From: Flavobacterium sp. LC2016-12
Lineage (GTDB): Bacteria; Bacteroidota; Bacteroidia; Flavobacteriales; Flavobacteriaceae
Length of the DNA stretch: 64,000 nt
NCBI RefSeq assembly: GCF_015351595.1
Contig: NZ_JADKPT010000002.1
Span: 1-64,000 of the forward strand
Direction of reading: 5' to 3'
Positions 51,225-60,771 of this stretch are shown here, one piece after another. The position numbers were made by a program, and so were the translations under genes. Position 1 is the first letter of the stretch; each line of letters begins with the position of its first letter. A model generated the notes under the pieces. It was not told the DNA's origin. It saw nothing but the letters and a program-made list of their open reading frames with translations, and did no database searches.

Positions 51225-51232
51225 TATTTTTG
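51225..51232 (+). promoter_or_regulatory. Candidate -7 box of the prolyl oligopeptidase gene
   Basis: TATTTTTG matches TAnnTTTG, 22 bp before the ATG at 51255. Confidence 0.5.
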
Positions 51233-51254
51233 TTACAACCGCTAAACTTAAACA

Positions 51255-53363
51255 ATGAAAAAAACATTTCTTATAATGGCAATTACAACTGCAGGAATTT
51301 CATTTGGACAAAATAAAATTCAATATCCGGAAACAAAAAAAGGTGAAACTGTCGATGTCTATTTTGACACTAAAGTAAGTGATCCATATCGCTGGCTTGA
51401 AGATGATAAATCTGCCGAAACCGGAGCCTGGGTACAAGCTGAAAACAAAGTTACTTATAGCTATTTGGATAAAATTCCGTTTCGTGATGAACTTAAAAAA
51501 CGAATGGAAACACTTTGGAATTATGAAAAAATAAGCGCTCCTTCTACAGAAGGAAAATATACTTATTATTCTAAAAATAACGGACTTCAGAATCAATCGG
51601 TAATCTACAGAAAAGGTTCTGATGGAAAAGAAGAAGTTTTTTTAGATCCGAATACTTTTTCTAAAGACGGAACAACTTCACTTGGTGGAATGGATTTTTC
51701 TAAAGATGGATCAAAAGCGGCTTACGCCATTTCTGAAGGCGGAAGTGACTGGAGAAAAGTAATTATTATTGATGCTATTTCTAAGAAAGTTTTAGAAGAT
51801 ACTTTAATCGATATAAAATTCAGCGGCATTTCATGGCATGGTAATGAAGGGTTTTATTATTCAAGTTATGATAAACCAAAAGGAAGCGAATTGTCTGCTA
51901 AAACAGATCAGCATAAATTGTATTTTCATAAATTGGGAACTTCGCAAAAAGACGACAAACTTATTTTTGGAGCAGATCAAAAAAGAAGATATGTTGGTGG
52001 ATATGTAACGGAAGATGATCGTTACTTAGTGATTTCAGCTTCAAATTCTACTTATGGAAACGAATTATACATCAAAGACTTAACAGTTGCAAACAGTCCA
52101 ATTGTAACTATTATAGACAACTTCAACAGTGATAACACCATTATCGAAAATGAAGGAAGCAAATTGTTTATTGAAACCGATTTAAATGCTCCTAACAAAC
52201 GTGTTGTAACGGTTGATGTGAGTAATCCTAAACCGGAAAACTGGAAAGATTTCATCAAAGAAACACAAAACATTTTATCGCCTTCAACGGGTGGTGGATA
52301 CTTTTTTGCCAACTATACTAAAGATGCGGTTTCATTCGTACAACAATACGATTATAATGGAAAATTAGTTCGCGAGATTAAACTACCGTCAGTAGGAACT
52401 GCAGGTGGGTTTGGAGGAAAAAAACACGAAAAAACTTTATACTATAGTTTTACAAACTACACGACACCGGGAACAATTTATTCATTAGAACCAAAATCAG
52501 GCAAATCTGAAATTTATCAAAAACCGGTAGTTGATTTCAAAAGTGAAGATTATGAATCTAAACAAGTTTTCTATACTTCAAAAGACGGCACTAAGATCCC
52601 AATGATTATTACTTATAAAAAGGGATTAAAATTAAATGGTAAAAATCCAACGGTTCTTTATGGTTATGGTGGATTTAATATTAGTTTGACACCAAGTTTC
52701 AGTATTGCAAATGCTGTCTGGATGGAAAATGGAGGCGTTTATGCGGTTGCTAATTTAAGAGGTGGTGGTGAATACGGAAAGAAATGGCATGATGCAGGAA
52801 CAAAACTTCAAAAGCAAAATGTGTTTGATGATTTTATTGCGGCTGGTGAATACTTAATCGCTCAAAAATATACCTCATCAGATTTCTTAGCGATTCGAGG
52901 AGGTTCTAACGGAGGTTTATTAGTTGGAGCCGTAATGACTCAACGTCCGGATTTAATGAAAGTAGCATTGCCAGCAGTGGGTGTTATGGACATGTTGCGT
53001 TACCATACTTTTACAGCTGGTGCAGGATGGGCCTATGATTATGGAACAGCTCAGGACAATAAAGAAATGTTCGAATATTTAAAAGGGTATTCTCCTGTTC
53101 AAAATGTAAAACCTGGAGTTAAATATCCCGCAACAATGGTTACAACTGGTGATCATGATGACCGTGTTGTCCCGGCACACAGTTTTAAATTTGCTGCTGA
53201 ATTACAGGACAAACAAACTGGAGACAATCCAGTTTTAATTCGTATTGATGTAAAAGCAGGTCACGGAGCAGGAAAATCGGTTGCAGCCTCTATTCAGGAA
53301 AATGTAGATGTACAGGCGTTCACGCTTTACAATATGGACTTTACTGCTTTGCCGAAAAAATAA
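51255..53363 (+). CDS. Prolyl oligopeptidase (S9A), exported
   Basis: A 702-residue serine peptidase with a signal peptide (ends GISFGQ, residue 19), so it acts in the periplasm. The N-terminal region YPETKKGETVDVYFDTKVSDPYRWLEDD is the S9A signature. A seven-bladed propeller occupies about residues 75-430. The catalytic alpha/beta hydrolase has Ser near residue 550 in RGGSNGGLLV, Asp near 634 in GDHDDRVVP and His near 669 in AGHGAGKS. The GGGEYGKKWHDAG segment is also diagnostic. It cleaves short proline-containing peptides after Pro. Single gene. Confidence 0.96.
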   Translation: MKKTFLIMAITTAGISFGQNKIQYPETKKGETVDVYFDTKVSDPYRWLEDDKSAETGAWVQAENKVTYSYLDKIPFRDELKKRMETLWNYEKISAPSTEGKYTYYSKNNGLQNQSVIYRKGSDGKEEVFLDPNTFSKDGTTSLGGMDFSKDGSKAAYAISEGGSDWRKVIIIDAISKKVLEDTLIDIKFSGISWHGNEGFYYSSYDKPKGSELSAKTDQHKLYFHKLGTSQKDDKLIFGADQKRRYVGGYVTEDDRYLVISASNSTYGNELYIKDLTVANSPIVTIIDNFNSDNTIIENEGSKLFIETDLNAPNKRVVTVDVSNPKPENWKDFIKETQNILSPSTGGGYFFANYTKDAVSFVQQYDYNGKLVREIKLPSVGTAGGFGGKKHEKTLYYSFTNYTTPGTIYSLEPKSGKSEIYQKPVVDFKSEDYESKQVFYTSKDGTKIPMIITYKKGLKLNGKNPTVLYGYGGFNISLTPSFSIANAVWMENGGVYAVANLRGGGEYGKKWHDAGTKLQKQNVFDDFIAAGEYLIAQKYTSSDFLAIRGGSNGGLLVGAVMTQRPDLMKVALPAVGVMDMLRYHTFTAGAGWAYDYGTAQDNKEMFEYLKGYSPVQNVKPGVKYPATMVTTGDHDDRVVPAHSFKFAAELQDKQTGDNPVLIRIDVKAGHGAGKSVAASIQENVDVQAFTLYNMDFTALPKK

Positions 53364-53383
53364 AGTAAAGCTTAAGTTTTTTT

Positions 53384-53435
53384 TAGCCACGAATTCACGA
53401 ATTAATATTGATTTTAATTCGTGAATTCGTGGCTA
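53384..53435. repeat. 21-bp inverted repeat (CCACGAATTCAC family)
   Basis: Perfect arms at 53384-53404 and 53415-53435 (core GCCACGAATTCACGAATTA). It lies 20 bp after the peptidase stop and may terminate it. Confidence 0.92.
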
Positions 53436-53454
53436 TTTTTTTCAAGACTGCCTA

Positions 53455-53597
53455 GAATTTGTTTCACGCAGATTCTGCAGATTTAGGCAGATTAATTTGA
53501 TTTTAAAAGAAAAAAAATCTGTGTGCATCTGCTTAAATCTTTTTATCCCGATAGCTATCGGGAGCGTGAAAAAATAATTCGTGAATTCGTGGCGAAC
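53455..53597. repeat. CACGCAG element interrupted by the 18-bp palindrome
   Basis: TTGTTTCACGCAGATTCTGC starts the element. The right arm reads CATCTGCTTAAATCTTTTTA, then TCCCGATAGCTATCGGGA (53546-53563), then GCGTGAAA. In the intact relative at 14116-14214 the same arm continues AAATCTGCGTGAAA, so the palindrome has replaced about five bases. A half CCACGAATTCAC unit (AATTCGTGAATTCGTGGC) follows at 53577. Confidence 0.85.
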
Positions 53598-53649
53598 CTT
53601 TTTTAAATAATCCTTTTCGCTTAAATTTGAAAAACTAAAAAACCGAAAG

Positions 53650-54642
53650 ATGAAAATCATAAAATGGGGAATTATAGGTTGTGGAAATGTAACGGAAGTT
53701 AAAAGTGGCCCGGCCTTTCAAAAAACTCCAAACTCTGCATTGGTTGCTGTAATGCGAAGAGATGCCAAACTTGCCGAAGATTATGCCAAACGTCATAATG
53801 TTCCAAAATGGTATTCTAATGCTATAGATTTAATCAACGATCCTGAAGTTGATGCCGTGTATATTGCTACGCCTCCATCCTCTCATAAAGAATACACTAT
53901 TTTGTGTGCCAAAGCAGGAAAACCTGTCTATGTAGAAAAACCAATGGCTTTGACATTTGAAGAATGCAACGAGATGATTACAGTTTGTAAAGAGCACAAT
54001 GTTCCATTATTTGTAGCGTACTATAGAAGAAGTTTACCAAGATTCTTAAAAATAAAAGAGCTAATTGATCAGAATAAAATTGGAACTGTTAGACATGTAA
54101 ATTGCGTTTTATACCATCCTTTTGAACAGCGTTATGATGACGAAATTAATTTGCCCTGGACAGTTTTACCGCATATTTCAGGTGGCGGAATATTTGTTGA
54201 TTTAGCTTGTCATACTTTAGATTTTCTTGATTTTGTTTTAGGTCCGATCAAATCTGTTCGTGGTTACGCAAGTTCTCAGCTTAAAGCTTATCCTGCCGAA
54301 GATTCGGTTTCGATGTCCTTTTTATTCGAAAACGGAATTCACGGAACGGGCTTATGGAATTTCGCCAGTTTCGAACGTTATGACAATACTGAAATTGTGG
54401 GCAATAAAGGAAAGATTTCTTTTTCAACTTTCGGGAACGATCCTATTCATATTCAATATCCAAACGGAGAAAAAGAAAGTATTACGATTGAAAATCCTTT
54501 GCATATTCAACAACCTCTTATAGAAACTGTAGTTGCAGAACTTTTAGGTAATGAAGGCATAAATCCATCAAAAGGAACTTCTGCAGCCAGAACAACTTGG
54601 GTTATGGATGAAGTTTTGAAGGAGTTTAGGAATTCGAAATAG
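53650..54642 (+). CDS. Gfo/Idh/MocA-family oxidoreductase
   Basis: A 330-residue cytosolic NAD(P)-dependent enzyme. The Rossmann dinucleotide motif is WGIIGCGNVTEVK (about residues 5-17). YIATPPSSHKEYT and the catalytic-region motif YVEKPMALTFEEC (EKP) follow. The C-terminal domain has GGGIFVDLACHTLDFLDFVLG with the His of the substrate site. Members oxidise or reduce sugars, inositols or similar polyols. The exact substrate is not visible. Single gene with flanking inverted repeats. Confidence 0.93.
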   Translation: MKIIKWGIIGCGNVTEVKSGPAFQKTPNSALVAVMRRDAKLAEDYAKRHNVPKWYSNAIDLINDPEVDAVYIATPPSSHKEYTILCAKAGKPVYVEKPMALTFEECNEMITVCKEHNVPLFVAYYRRSLPRFLKIKELIDQNKIGTVRHVNCVLYHPFEQRYDDEINLPWTVLPHISGGGIFVDLACHTLDFLDFVLGPIKSVRGYASSQLKAYPAEDSVSMSFLFENGIHGTGLWNFASFERYDNTEIVGNKGKISFSTFGNDPIHIQYPNGEKESITIENPLHIQQPLIETVVAELLGNEGINPSKGTSAARTTWVMDEVLKEFRNSK

Positions 54643-54662
54643 AATGATTTTGTCGACTAGTA

Positions 54663-54764
54663 TTGTCCTCCTGAGGAACGAAGGATCACACTAGTAGCTC
54701 GACAAAGATTGGTACCTCACTTTGCGGAATTTCTTGTGTGATCCTTCGTTCCTCAGGAGGACAA
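54663..54764. repeat. 28-bp inverted repeat (GAACGAAGGATCACA family)
   Basis: Perfect arms at 54663-54690 and 54737-54764 (core CTGAGGAACGAAGGATCACA). The loop contains AGCTCGACAAAGATTGG, also found near 21913 and, inverted, near 6641. It lies between converging genes. Confidence 0.92.
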
Positions 54765-54766
54765 AC

Positions 54767-54802
54767 AAAAAAAAAGGATATTCAAATGAATATCCTTTTT
54801 TT
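54767..54802. terminator. Bidirectional terminator
   Basis: AAAAAAAGGATATTC/GAATATCCTTTTTTT with an AAAT loop, between converging genes. T runs exist on both strands. Confidence 0.9.
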
Positions 54803-54825
54803 ATAAACTATAAATTTCTTTAGAA

Positions 54826-55797
54826 TTATAGGCTGTATTTAAGACCTAAAGTCAAACCTAAACCAGAGATTCCAACATAAGAACTTAATTCGTCCATTTT
54901 ATCATTAGGACGTGTAGTATCTGCCGTATCTGCTGTAGTTGTATTTGGATTAAACAAAGGGTTATTAGAATTTACATCTAATTTTTCGTGGTAATTTGTA
55001 TGAATTTGTGATGTAGTTCTAGTTGCTAAAGCATCTTGTCCATTCACTGTATATTCAGTAGTCTCTTTAGTTTTTCCGTGTACAGTAAAGTTACGGTATT
55101 CTAATTCAGCAAAAGCAGAAATGTGTTTTCCTAATTTATAAGATGTACCTAAAGCAGCCATAAATCCAATTGTTGGATTTGGTTTTACTACATCTTTAGA
55201 GTAAATATTAGATGTACTTACTACGTTATTACCAACATAAGACACTAATTCTCTATCCGTTTTAATATCTAATGTACCGTGAATTGGAACAATAACTCCA
55301 ACTTTAGTGTAAGGTTCAAAACCATGAGCCTCACCTAAAAACATTACAATAGCTGGTGCTAAATCAAAAGCCTTAATTTGCCCATCAGCTGTGAAACTAA
55401 TGTAAGTAGCTACGTTATTTGCAGGGTTAAAACCATAAAGTCTATCAGTAGTTTGAGCCATTGTCTTGCTATTACTAATATAGTAGTTAGCAGACATCTC
55501 AACTCCTAAACGTGTAGAAAAACGATAACCAGCAGTAATTCCAGATCTGAAACCTTGTCCAAAAGAACCTGTAATACCTTCTCTTGAAACCAATTTATTA
55601 TTTGTTAGAGTACCTTGATAAACATCTCTGTTTGGTGCCTGACCTCCAACTTCTGGAAATTCTGTCGAAGCAGTTTGATTAAAATAAGATCCTCCTAATT
55701 TAAAGTACCAGCTTTCTGGTTTATCTGCTTTTTCTGTTTGCGCCATTGTGGCCATAGAGCAAACTAATAATCCTAATAAAAATAGGTTCTTTTTCAT
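54826..55797 (-). CDS. Outer-membrane beta-barrel protein
   Basis: A 323-residue protein with a signal peptide (ends MATMAQ, residue 20). YFKLGGSYFNQTAS, SGITAGYRFSTRLGVEMSANYYIS, FEPYTKVGVIVPIHG, ISAFAELEYRNFTVHG and a C-terminal GLTLGLKYSL are amphipathic strands of an OmpW/OMP_b-brl type barrel. An Asn/Thr/Asp-rich loop (NPNTTTADTADTTRPND) precedes the last strands. It could be a porin or a structural barrel. It has its own promoter box and a leader of about 55 nt. Confidence 0.85.
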   Translation of the reverse strand: MKKNLFLLGLLVCSMATMAQTEKADKPESWYFKLGGSYFNQTASTEFPEVGGQAPNRDVYQGTLTNNKLVSREGITGSFGQGFRSGITAGYRFSTRLGVEMSANYYISNSKTMAQTTDRLYGFNPANNVATYISFTADGQIKAFDLAPAIVMFLGEAHGFEPYTKVGVIVPIHGTLDIKTDRELVSYVGNNVVSTSNIYSKDVVKPNPTIGFMAALGTSYKLGKHISAFAELEYRNFTVHGKTKETTEYTVNGQDALATRTTSQIHTNYHEKLDVNSNNPLFNPNTTTADTADTTRPNDKMDELSSYVGISGLGLTLGLKYSL

Positions 55798-55856
55798 AAT
55801 TCTGATTTAATTAATTTATGCAAACATAAAATATTTTAACATATTTTTTTGGTTTG

Positions 55857-55864
55857 CAAAGTTA
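55857..55864 (-). promoter_or_regulatory. Candidate -7 box of the barrel gene
   Basis: On the minus strand TAACTTTG, 60 bp before the ATG at 55797, followed by GCAAACC. A clear -33 TTTG is missing. Confidence 0.55.
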
Positions 55865-55974
55865 GACTTGGAACGAAAACGTTGTAATTTGGGGCAATAT
55901 TACTAAAAAAGTATTATGCATGCATATTTTTAACATAAAAATTTTACATAATTCTAAAATTTAACTGTTAAAAT

Positions 55975-58900
55975 TTAATTCAGCTTAAAATTTATCTGAA
56001 GTTTTTCTAATTCCTGTAATAACTCTGTCGAAATTCTCACTTTTAATCTTCTGCTTGGCATCGTTAACTTGGTCACTACCTTAATTTCCTCAACCTCTTT
56101 TACTTCCTGAATTTTGGTTTCCTCTAATGGCGAATCTGCATCTTCACTTTCATCGACAAAAACAGCCTCTTCGGTTTCTTCAAAATCAGTATTGGTTTCC
56201 ACCTCAACTAAGCGTTTTATTTTTTCTAATTCCATGATTTCAAAAGTCACCGAATTATCTCCTTTATAAGCATTAAATAAATGACTCAGCGTATGAATAA
56301 AATCAGTTTGTAAATCTTTAATATTCAACAGCAGAATCAATTTTTTAGCAAAAGCCTCCAATACATCCTGTAATTGTCGAACCTCAACAAACGTAAGTCT
56401 TGGATCAGACTTTTTACCTGTATCGTGGTTTACCCAGCCATCTTTTATTAAAATTTTCAAATAAGCAAAGTTATTCTGAATCAGGAAATGTCTAAATTTC
56501 AAGTATTCTTCACCAAAAATCTTAAACTCATAACTTTCATCATATCCTTCTAAATTAAATACCGCCCAGCCTTTTCCGTTTTTGGCCACACGATGCTGTA
56601 CGTTATTGATGATTCCTGCAAAATTTAAATTTTTCCCCACATATTCATTCATACTTTTCAACGCTTCCAATCGGGCGTTGCAGAAGTATTTCATCTCAAA
56701 TCTAAAATCGTCCAAAGGATGTCCCGAAATATAAATTCCGACAACTTCTTTCTCTTTAGCCAATTTTTCCATGGTACTCCAGTCTTCACATGGAGGAACA
56801 ACTGGTTCGGCAATCTGAACTTCGCTGGCTTCTCCAAACAAACTTACCTGAGATGAGTTTTCATTTTCCTGAAACTTCGATCCATAACGCATCGCCTTTT
56901 CATAAAAGGTAATTCCATCACCATCATCATGAAAATATTGTGCTCTTGTTGTTCCTTCAAAGGAATCAAAACCACCTGCTAAAGCTAAGTTTTCAATTGC
57001 TTTTTTATTGGCGGCACGTAAATCGATACGTTTCGCTAAATCAAAAATTGATTTATATCTTCCGTCTTTTCTGTTTTCCACAATTGTTGCTACAGCTCCG
57101 GAACCCACACCTTTGATAGCACCCATTCCAAAACGGACAGCATAACTGTCGTTTACTGTAAATTTATAATACGATTCATTTACATCCGGACCTAAAACCT
57201 GTAAGCCCATACGCTTACACTCTTCCATGAAAAACGAAACCTGCTTGATGTCATTCATGTTATTCGAAAGTACCGCAGCCATGTACTCCGCTGGATAATG
57301 CGCTTTTAAATAAGCGGTTTGGTATGCAATCCAGGCATAACAAGTCGAGTGTGATTTGTTGAAGGCGTAACTCGCAAATGCTTCCCAGTCTTTCCAGATT
57401 TTCTCTAAAACCTTTGCATCATGTCCTTTTGCCGATGCTTGTTCCACAAACTTAGGCTTCATTTTATCCAGTACGTCCTTTTGTTTCTTACCCATCGCTT
57501 TACGCAAAACGTCGGCCTCACCTTTTGTAAAGTCAGCCAGCGATTGCGACAAAAGCATTACTTGCTCCTGATAAACTGTAATTCCGTACGTTTCTCCTAA
57601 ATATTCTTCACAGGCATCTAAATCGTATTTGATTTCTTCATCACCATTCTTTCTTCGAACGAAAGACGGAATATATTCTAAAGGTCCCGGACGGTACAAG
57701 GCGTTCATCGCAATTAAATCTCCAAAAACCGTCGGCTTCAGATCTTTCATGTATTTCTGCATTCCGGGCGACTCGTACTGGAAGATTCCAACCGTTTCTC
57801 CTCTTTGGAAAAGTGCGTACGTTTCCGGATCATCAATAGGAAATGTATCAGGATCCAGATCAATATTGGTTCTGTATTTTACCAGTTTAACCGTATCCTT
57901 TATCAATGTAAGGGTCTTCAGACCCAGGAAGTCCATTTTCAGCAATCCGGCACTTTCAGCAACCGAGTTATCAAACTGTGTTACATATAAGTCGGAATCT
58001 TTTGCGGTGGTAACGGGAACGAAATTCGTAATATCCGATGGTGTAATGATTACCCCACAGGCGTGAATTCCTGTATTTCGCATCGATCCTTCAAGGATTT
58101 TTGCCTGTTGAATCGTTTCTCCGGCTAAATCATCCTCATTGGCAATAGCGATCAATTCTTTTACATTATCAAACTCATCTGAACGAAGCGCTTTTTTAAC
58201 CTCATCTTCGTTTTCAGAAATAAAACGCGCCAAATTCCACTTTGACGGCATCATTGCCGGAATCAATTTGGCAATTCTATCGGCTTCAAACAATGGTAAA
58301 TCCAATACACGCGCCGTATCACGAATTGCTGATTTGGTTGCCATTTTACCATAAGTAATAATTTGAGCAACCTGATTTTTACCGTATTTATTAATTACGT
58401 AATCCATAACACGACCACGACCCTCGTCATCAAAATCGATATCAATATCGGGCATGGATACACGATCCGGATTAAGGAAACGCTCAAAAAGCAAATCGTA
58501 CTTAATTGGGTCAATGTTTGTAATTCCTAAACAATAGGCTACCGCTGAACCGGCAGCAGATCCACGTCCCGGTCCTACCGAAACATCCATTTTTCTGGCT
58601 TCGGCGATGAAATCCTGAACGATCAAAAAGTAACCCGGATATCCGGAATTTGAAATCGTTAGTAACTCAAAATCCAAACGTTCCTGAATCGATTCTGTAA
58701 TTTCACCATATCTTCTTTTGGCACCTTCCATAGTAAGGTGTCGCAAATATTTATTTTCACCTCGAACACCACCATCAGCTTCGTCTTCAGCAACAACAAA
58801 TTCCTCCGGAATATCAAATTTTGGAAGTAATACATCACGATAAAGTGAATATCCTTCAACCTTGTCGACAATCTCCTGAATGTTGATAATAGCTTCAGGA

Positions 58901-60513
58901 AGATCAGAAAAGAGTTTTTTCATCTCTTCTTCCGACTTATAATAGTATTCCTGATTGGGTAATCCATAACGGTAACCACGGCCACGACCAATTGGCGTTG
59001 CCTGTTTTTCACCGTCTTTTACACACAATAAAATATCGTGTGCATTGGCATCTTCTTTATTTAAATAATAAGTATTGTTTGTCGCGATTAACTTGACATT
59101 ATGTTTCTTAGAAAACTCAATCAGGGTTTTGTTTACACGATTTTCATCTTCCTGATTGTGGCGCATGACTTCCAGATAAAAGTCATCTCCAAATTGTTCT
59201 TTCCACCAAATCAAAGCTTCTTCGGCCTGGTTTTCACCGATGTTCAGAATTTTACTTTGGATTTCTCCGTATAAATTCCCGGACAAAACCATGATATCTC
59301 CCTTGTATTTTTCGATGATATTCCGATCAATTCTCGGAACATAATAAAAACCGTCTGTAAAAGCGATCGACGACATTTTTGCCAAATTGTGATAACCGGC
59401 TTTATTTTTGGCCAATAACACAACCTGGTTTCCGTTGTCTTTTTTACTTTTATCTAAGTGATTTTCGCAGACATTAAATTCACAACCTACGATTGGTTTT
59501 ATTTCGGTTTCTGTTGGTTCCTCTCCAGCTTCAACTAAAGCTTTATTCTTTCCGGATGCCGCTTTGTTGTGGTTCATGACAGCGCTCACAAAATGGAAAG
59601 CCCCCATCATGTTTCCGGTATCGGTCATGGCAACGGCCGGCATTCCGTTTTTGGCTGTAGCCGCAACAATATTTGCAATACCTATAGTCGATTGAAGAAC
59701 CGAAAACTGCGTATGATTATGTAAATGCGCATATTTTGCCGCTTTAAAATCTTCTCTGTCTGAAGCTGAAACCGTTGTTTGTACATCATCAACCTGTAAA
59801 GCTTTAATTTGCTCTCTGATTTTATCAGAAGCCGCTTTTAAATTGATGTGTTTTAATCCGATTAACGGAAATTCCTCTGGATTTCTTTCCTGAAATTCTT
59901 TGAAATAATCCTTCGGAACATCTAATTCTTCTTTGGTAAAAACCTCTCTTCTAATTAATTCTAAAAAACAACGCGTAGTTGCCTCAACATCGGCAGTTGC
60001 ATTGTGCGCTTCCGCGAAAGGTTTATTAAAAAGGTATTCGTGTAATTCTGTTAATGTTGGCAATTTGAATTTTCCTCCACGACCTCCGGGAAGTTTTAAT
60101 AATGAAGCAGTAACTTCGGTACAAGTATCCAAAACCGGCATCGTACTCATTGGAGAATCCACACCCATTCTATGAAATTCGGCTCCCATAATATTGACGT
60201 CAAAACCTAAATTCTGACCCACAATAAATTTGGTTTTGCTTAAAGCAATATTGAATTTCTCCAAAACTTCGACCAGCGTGATTCCATCGGCTTCAGCCAA
60301 TTCAGTCGAAATTCCGTGAATACGTTCGGCATCATACGGAATATTAAATCCGTCCGGTTTTACCAAATAATCCTGATGCTCTATAAGCTGTCCCATTTCG
60401 TCATGGAGCTGCCATGCAATCTGAATACAACGAGGCCAGTTGTCAGAATCGGTAATTGGGGCGTCCCAGCGTTTTGGTAATCCGGTTGTTTCGGTATCGA
60501 ATATTAAATACAT
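55975..60513 (-). CDS. dnaE: DNA polymerase III alpha subunit with N-terminal exonuclease
   Basis: A 1512-residue replicative polymerase. Residues 1-195 form a DnaQ-like DEDDh 3'-5' exonuclease: LIFDTETTGLP (Exo I), VGQNLGFDVNIMGAEF (Exo II) and EAHNATADVEAT (Exo III, His and Asp). The PHP domain starts with YAHLHNHTQFSVLQ (about residue 262). The polymerase core has GPGRGSAAGSAVAYCLG (about 642) and the catalytic acidic cluster PDIDIDFDDEGRG (about 687). Later come a tandem HhH region, an OB fold (LNFAGIINNVQHRVAKNGKG) and an acidic C-terminal tail. E. coli DnaE has about 1160 residues, so the added length is the exonuclease. Single gene. Confidence 0.95.
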   Translation of the reverse strand: MYLIFDTETTGLPKRWDAPITDSDNWPRCIQIAWQLHDEMGQLIEHQDYLVKPDGFNIPYDAERIHGISTELAEADGITLVEVLEKFNIALSKTKFIVGQNLGFDVNIMGAEFHRMGVDSPMSTMPVLDTCTEVTASLLKLPGGRGGKFKLPTLTELHEYLFNKPFAEAHNATADVEATTRCFLELIRREVFTKEELDVPKDYFKEFQERNPEEFPLIGLKHINLKAASDKIREQIKALQVDDVQTTVSASDREDFKAAKYAHLHNHTQFSVLQSTIGIANIVAATAKNGMPAVAMTDTGNMMGAFHFVSAVMNHNKAASGKNKALVEAGEEPTETEIKPIVGCEFNVCENHLDKSKKDNGNQVVLLAKNKAGYHNLAKMSSIAFTDGFYYVPRIDRNIIEKYKGDIMVLSGNLYGEIQSKILNIGENQAEEALIWWKEQFGDDFYLEVMRHNQEDENRVNKTLIEFSKKHNVKLIATNNTYYLNKEDANAHDILLCVKDGEKQATPIGRGRGYRYGLPNQEYYYKSEEEMKKLFSDLPEAIINIQEIVDKVEGYSLYRDVLLPKFDIPEEFVVAEDEADGGVRGENKYLRHLTMEGAKRRYGEITESIQERLDFELLTISNSGYPGYFLIVQDFIAEARKMDVSVGPGRGSAAGSAVAYCLGITNIDPIKYDLLFERFLNPDRVSMPDIDIDFDDEGRGRVMDYVINKYGKNQVAQIITYGKMATKSAIRDTARVLDLPLFEADRIAKLIPAMMPSKWNLARFISENEDEVKKALRSDEFDNVKELIAIANEDDLAGETIQQAKILEGSMRNTGIHACGVIITPSDITNFVPVTTAKDSDLYVTQFDNSVAESAGLLKMDFLGLKTLTLIKDTVKLVKYRTNIDLDPDTFPIDDPETYALFQRGETVGIFQYESPGMQKYMKDLKPTVFGDLIAMNALYRPGPLEYIPSFVRRKNGDEEIKYDLDACEEYLGETYGITVYQEQVMLLSQSLADFTKGEADVLRKAMGKKQKDVLDKMKPKFVEQASAKGHDAKVLEKIWKDWEAFASYAFNKSHSTCYAWIAYQTAYLKAHYPAEYMAAVLSNNMNDIKQVSFFMEECKRMGLQVLGPDVNESYYKFTVNDSYAVRFGMGAIKGVGSGAVATIVENRKDGRYKSIFDLAKRIDLRAANKKAIENLALAGGFDSFEGTTRAQYFHDDGDGITFYEKAMRYGSKFQENENSSQVSLFGEASEVQIAEPVVPPCEDWSTMEKLAKEKEVVGIYISGHPLDDFRFEMKYFCNARLEALKSMNEYVGKNLNFAGIINNVQHRVAKNGKGWAVFNLEGYDESYEFKIFGEEYLKFRHFLIQNNFAYLKILIKDGWVNHDTGKKSDPRLTFVEVRQLQDVLEAFAKKLILLLNIKDLQTDFIHTLSHLFNAYKGDNSVTFEIMELEKIKRLVEVETNTDFEETEEAVFVDESEDADSPLEETKIQEVKEVEEIKVVTKLTMPSRRLKVRISTELLQELEKLQINFKLN

Positions 60514-60771
60514 ACGTTTTCTAAAAAGGCAATTTTATAAATTCCAAATTCCAATTCTTACCATTGTAAATCATTGATTATATGGACTATGAAAAACGAT
60601 ATATAGAATATGGAGGAAGTCCAAATTTACGCTTTTTTTTGGGAAAGAAAATAGATCAATCAACTATTATTGGATCGTTATTTTCAAAGATAATACACGT
60701 TAAATTTTTGTTAAAACAAATAATGTCTTTCTAAATTTTCTTTCTTTACATTTATAACACCGAGAAACCAG

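Noticed and set aside
57629..58066. A 145-codon frame antisense to dnaE
   Set aside because: It lies opposite the conserved polymerase core, where the sense frame is certain.
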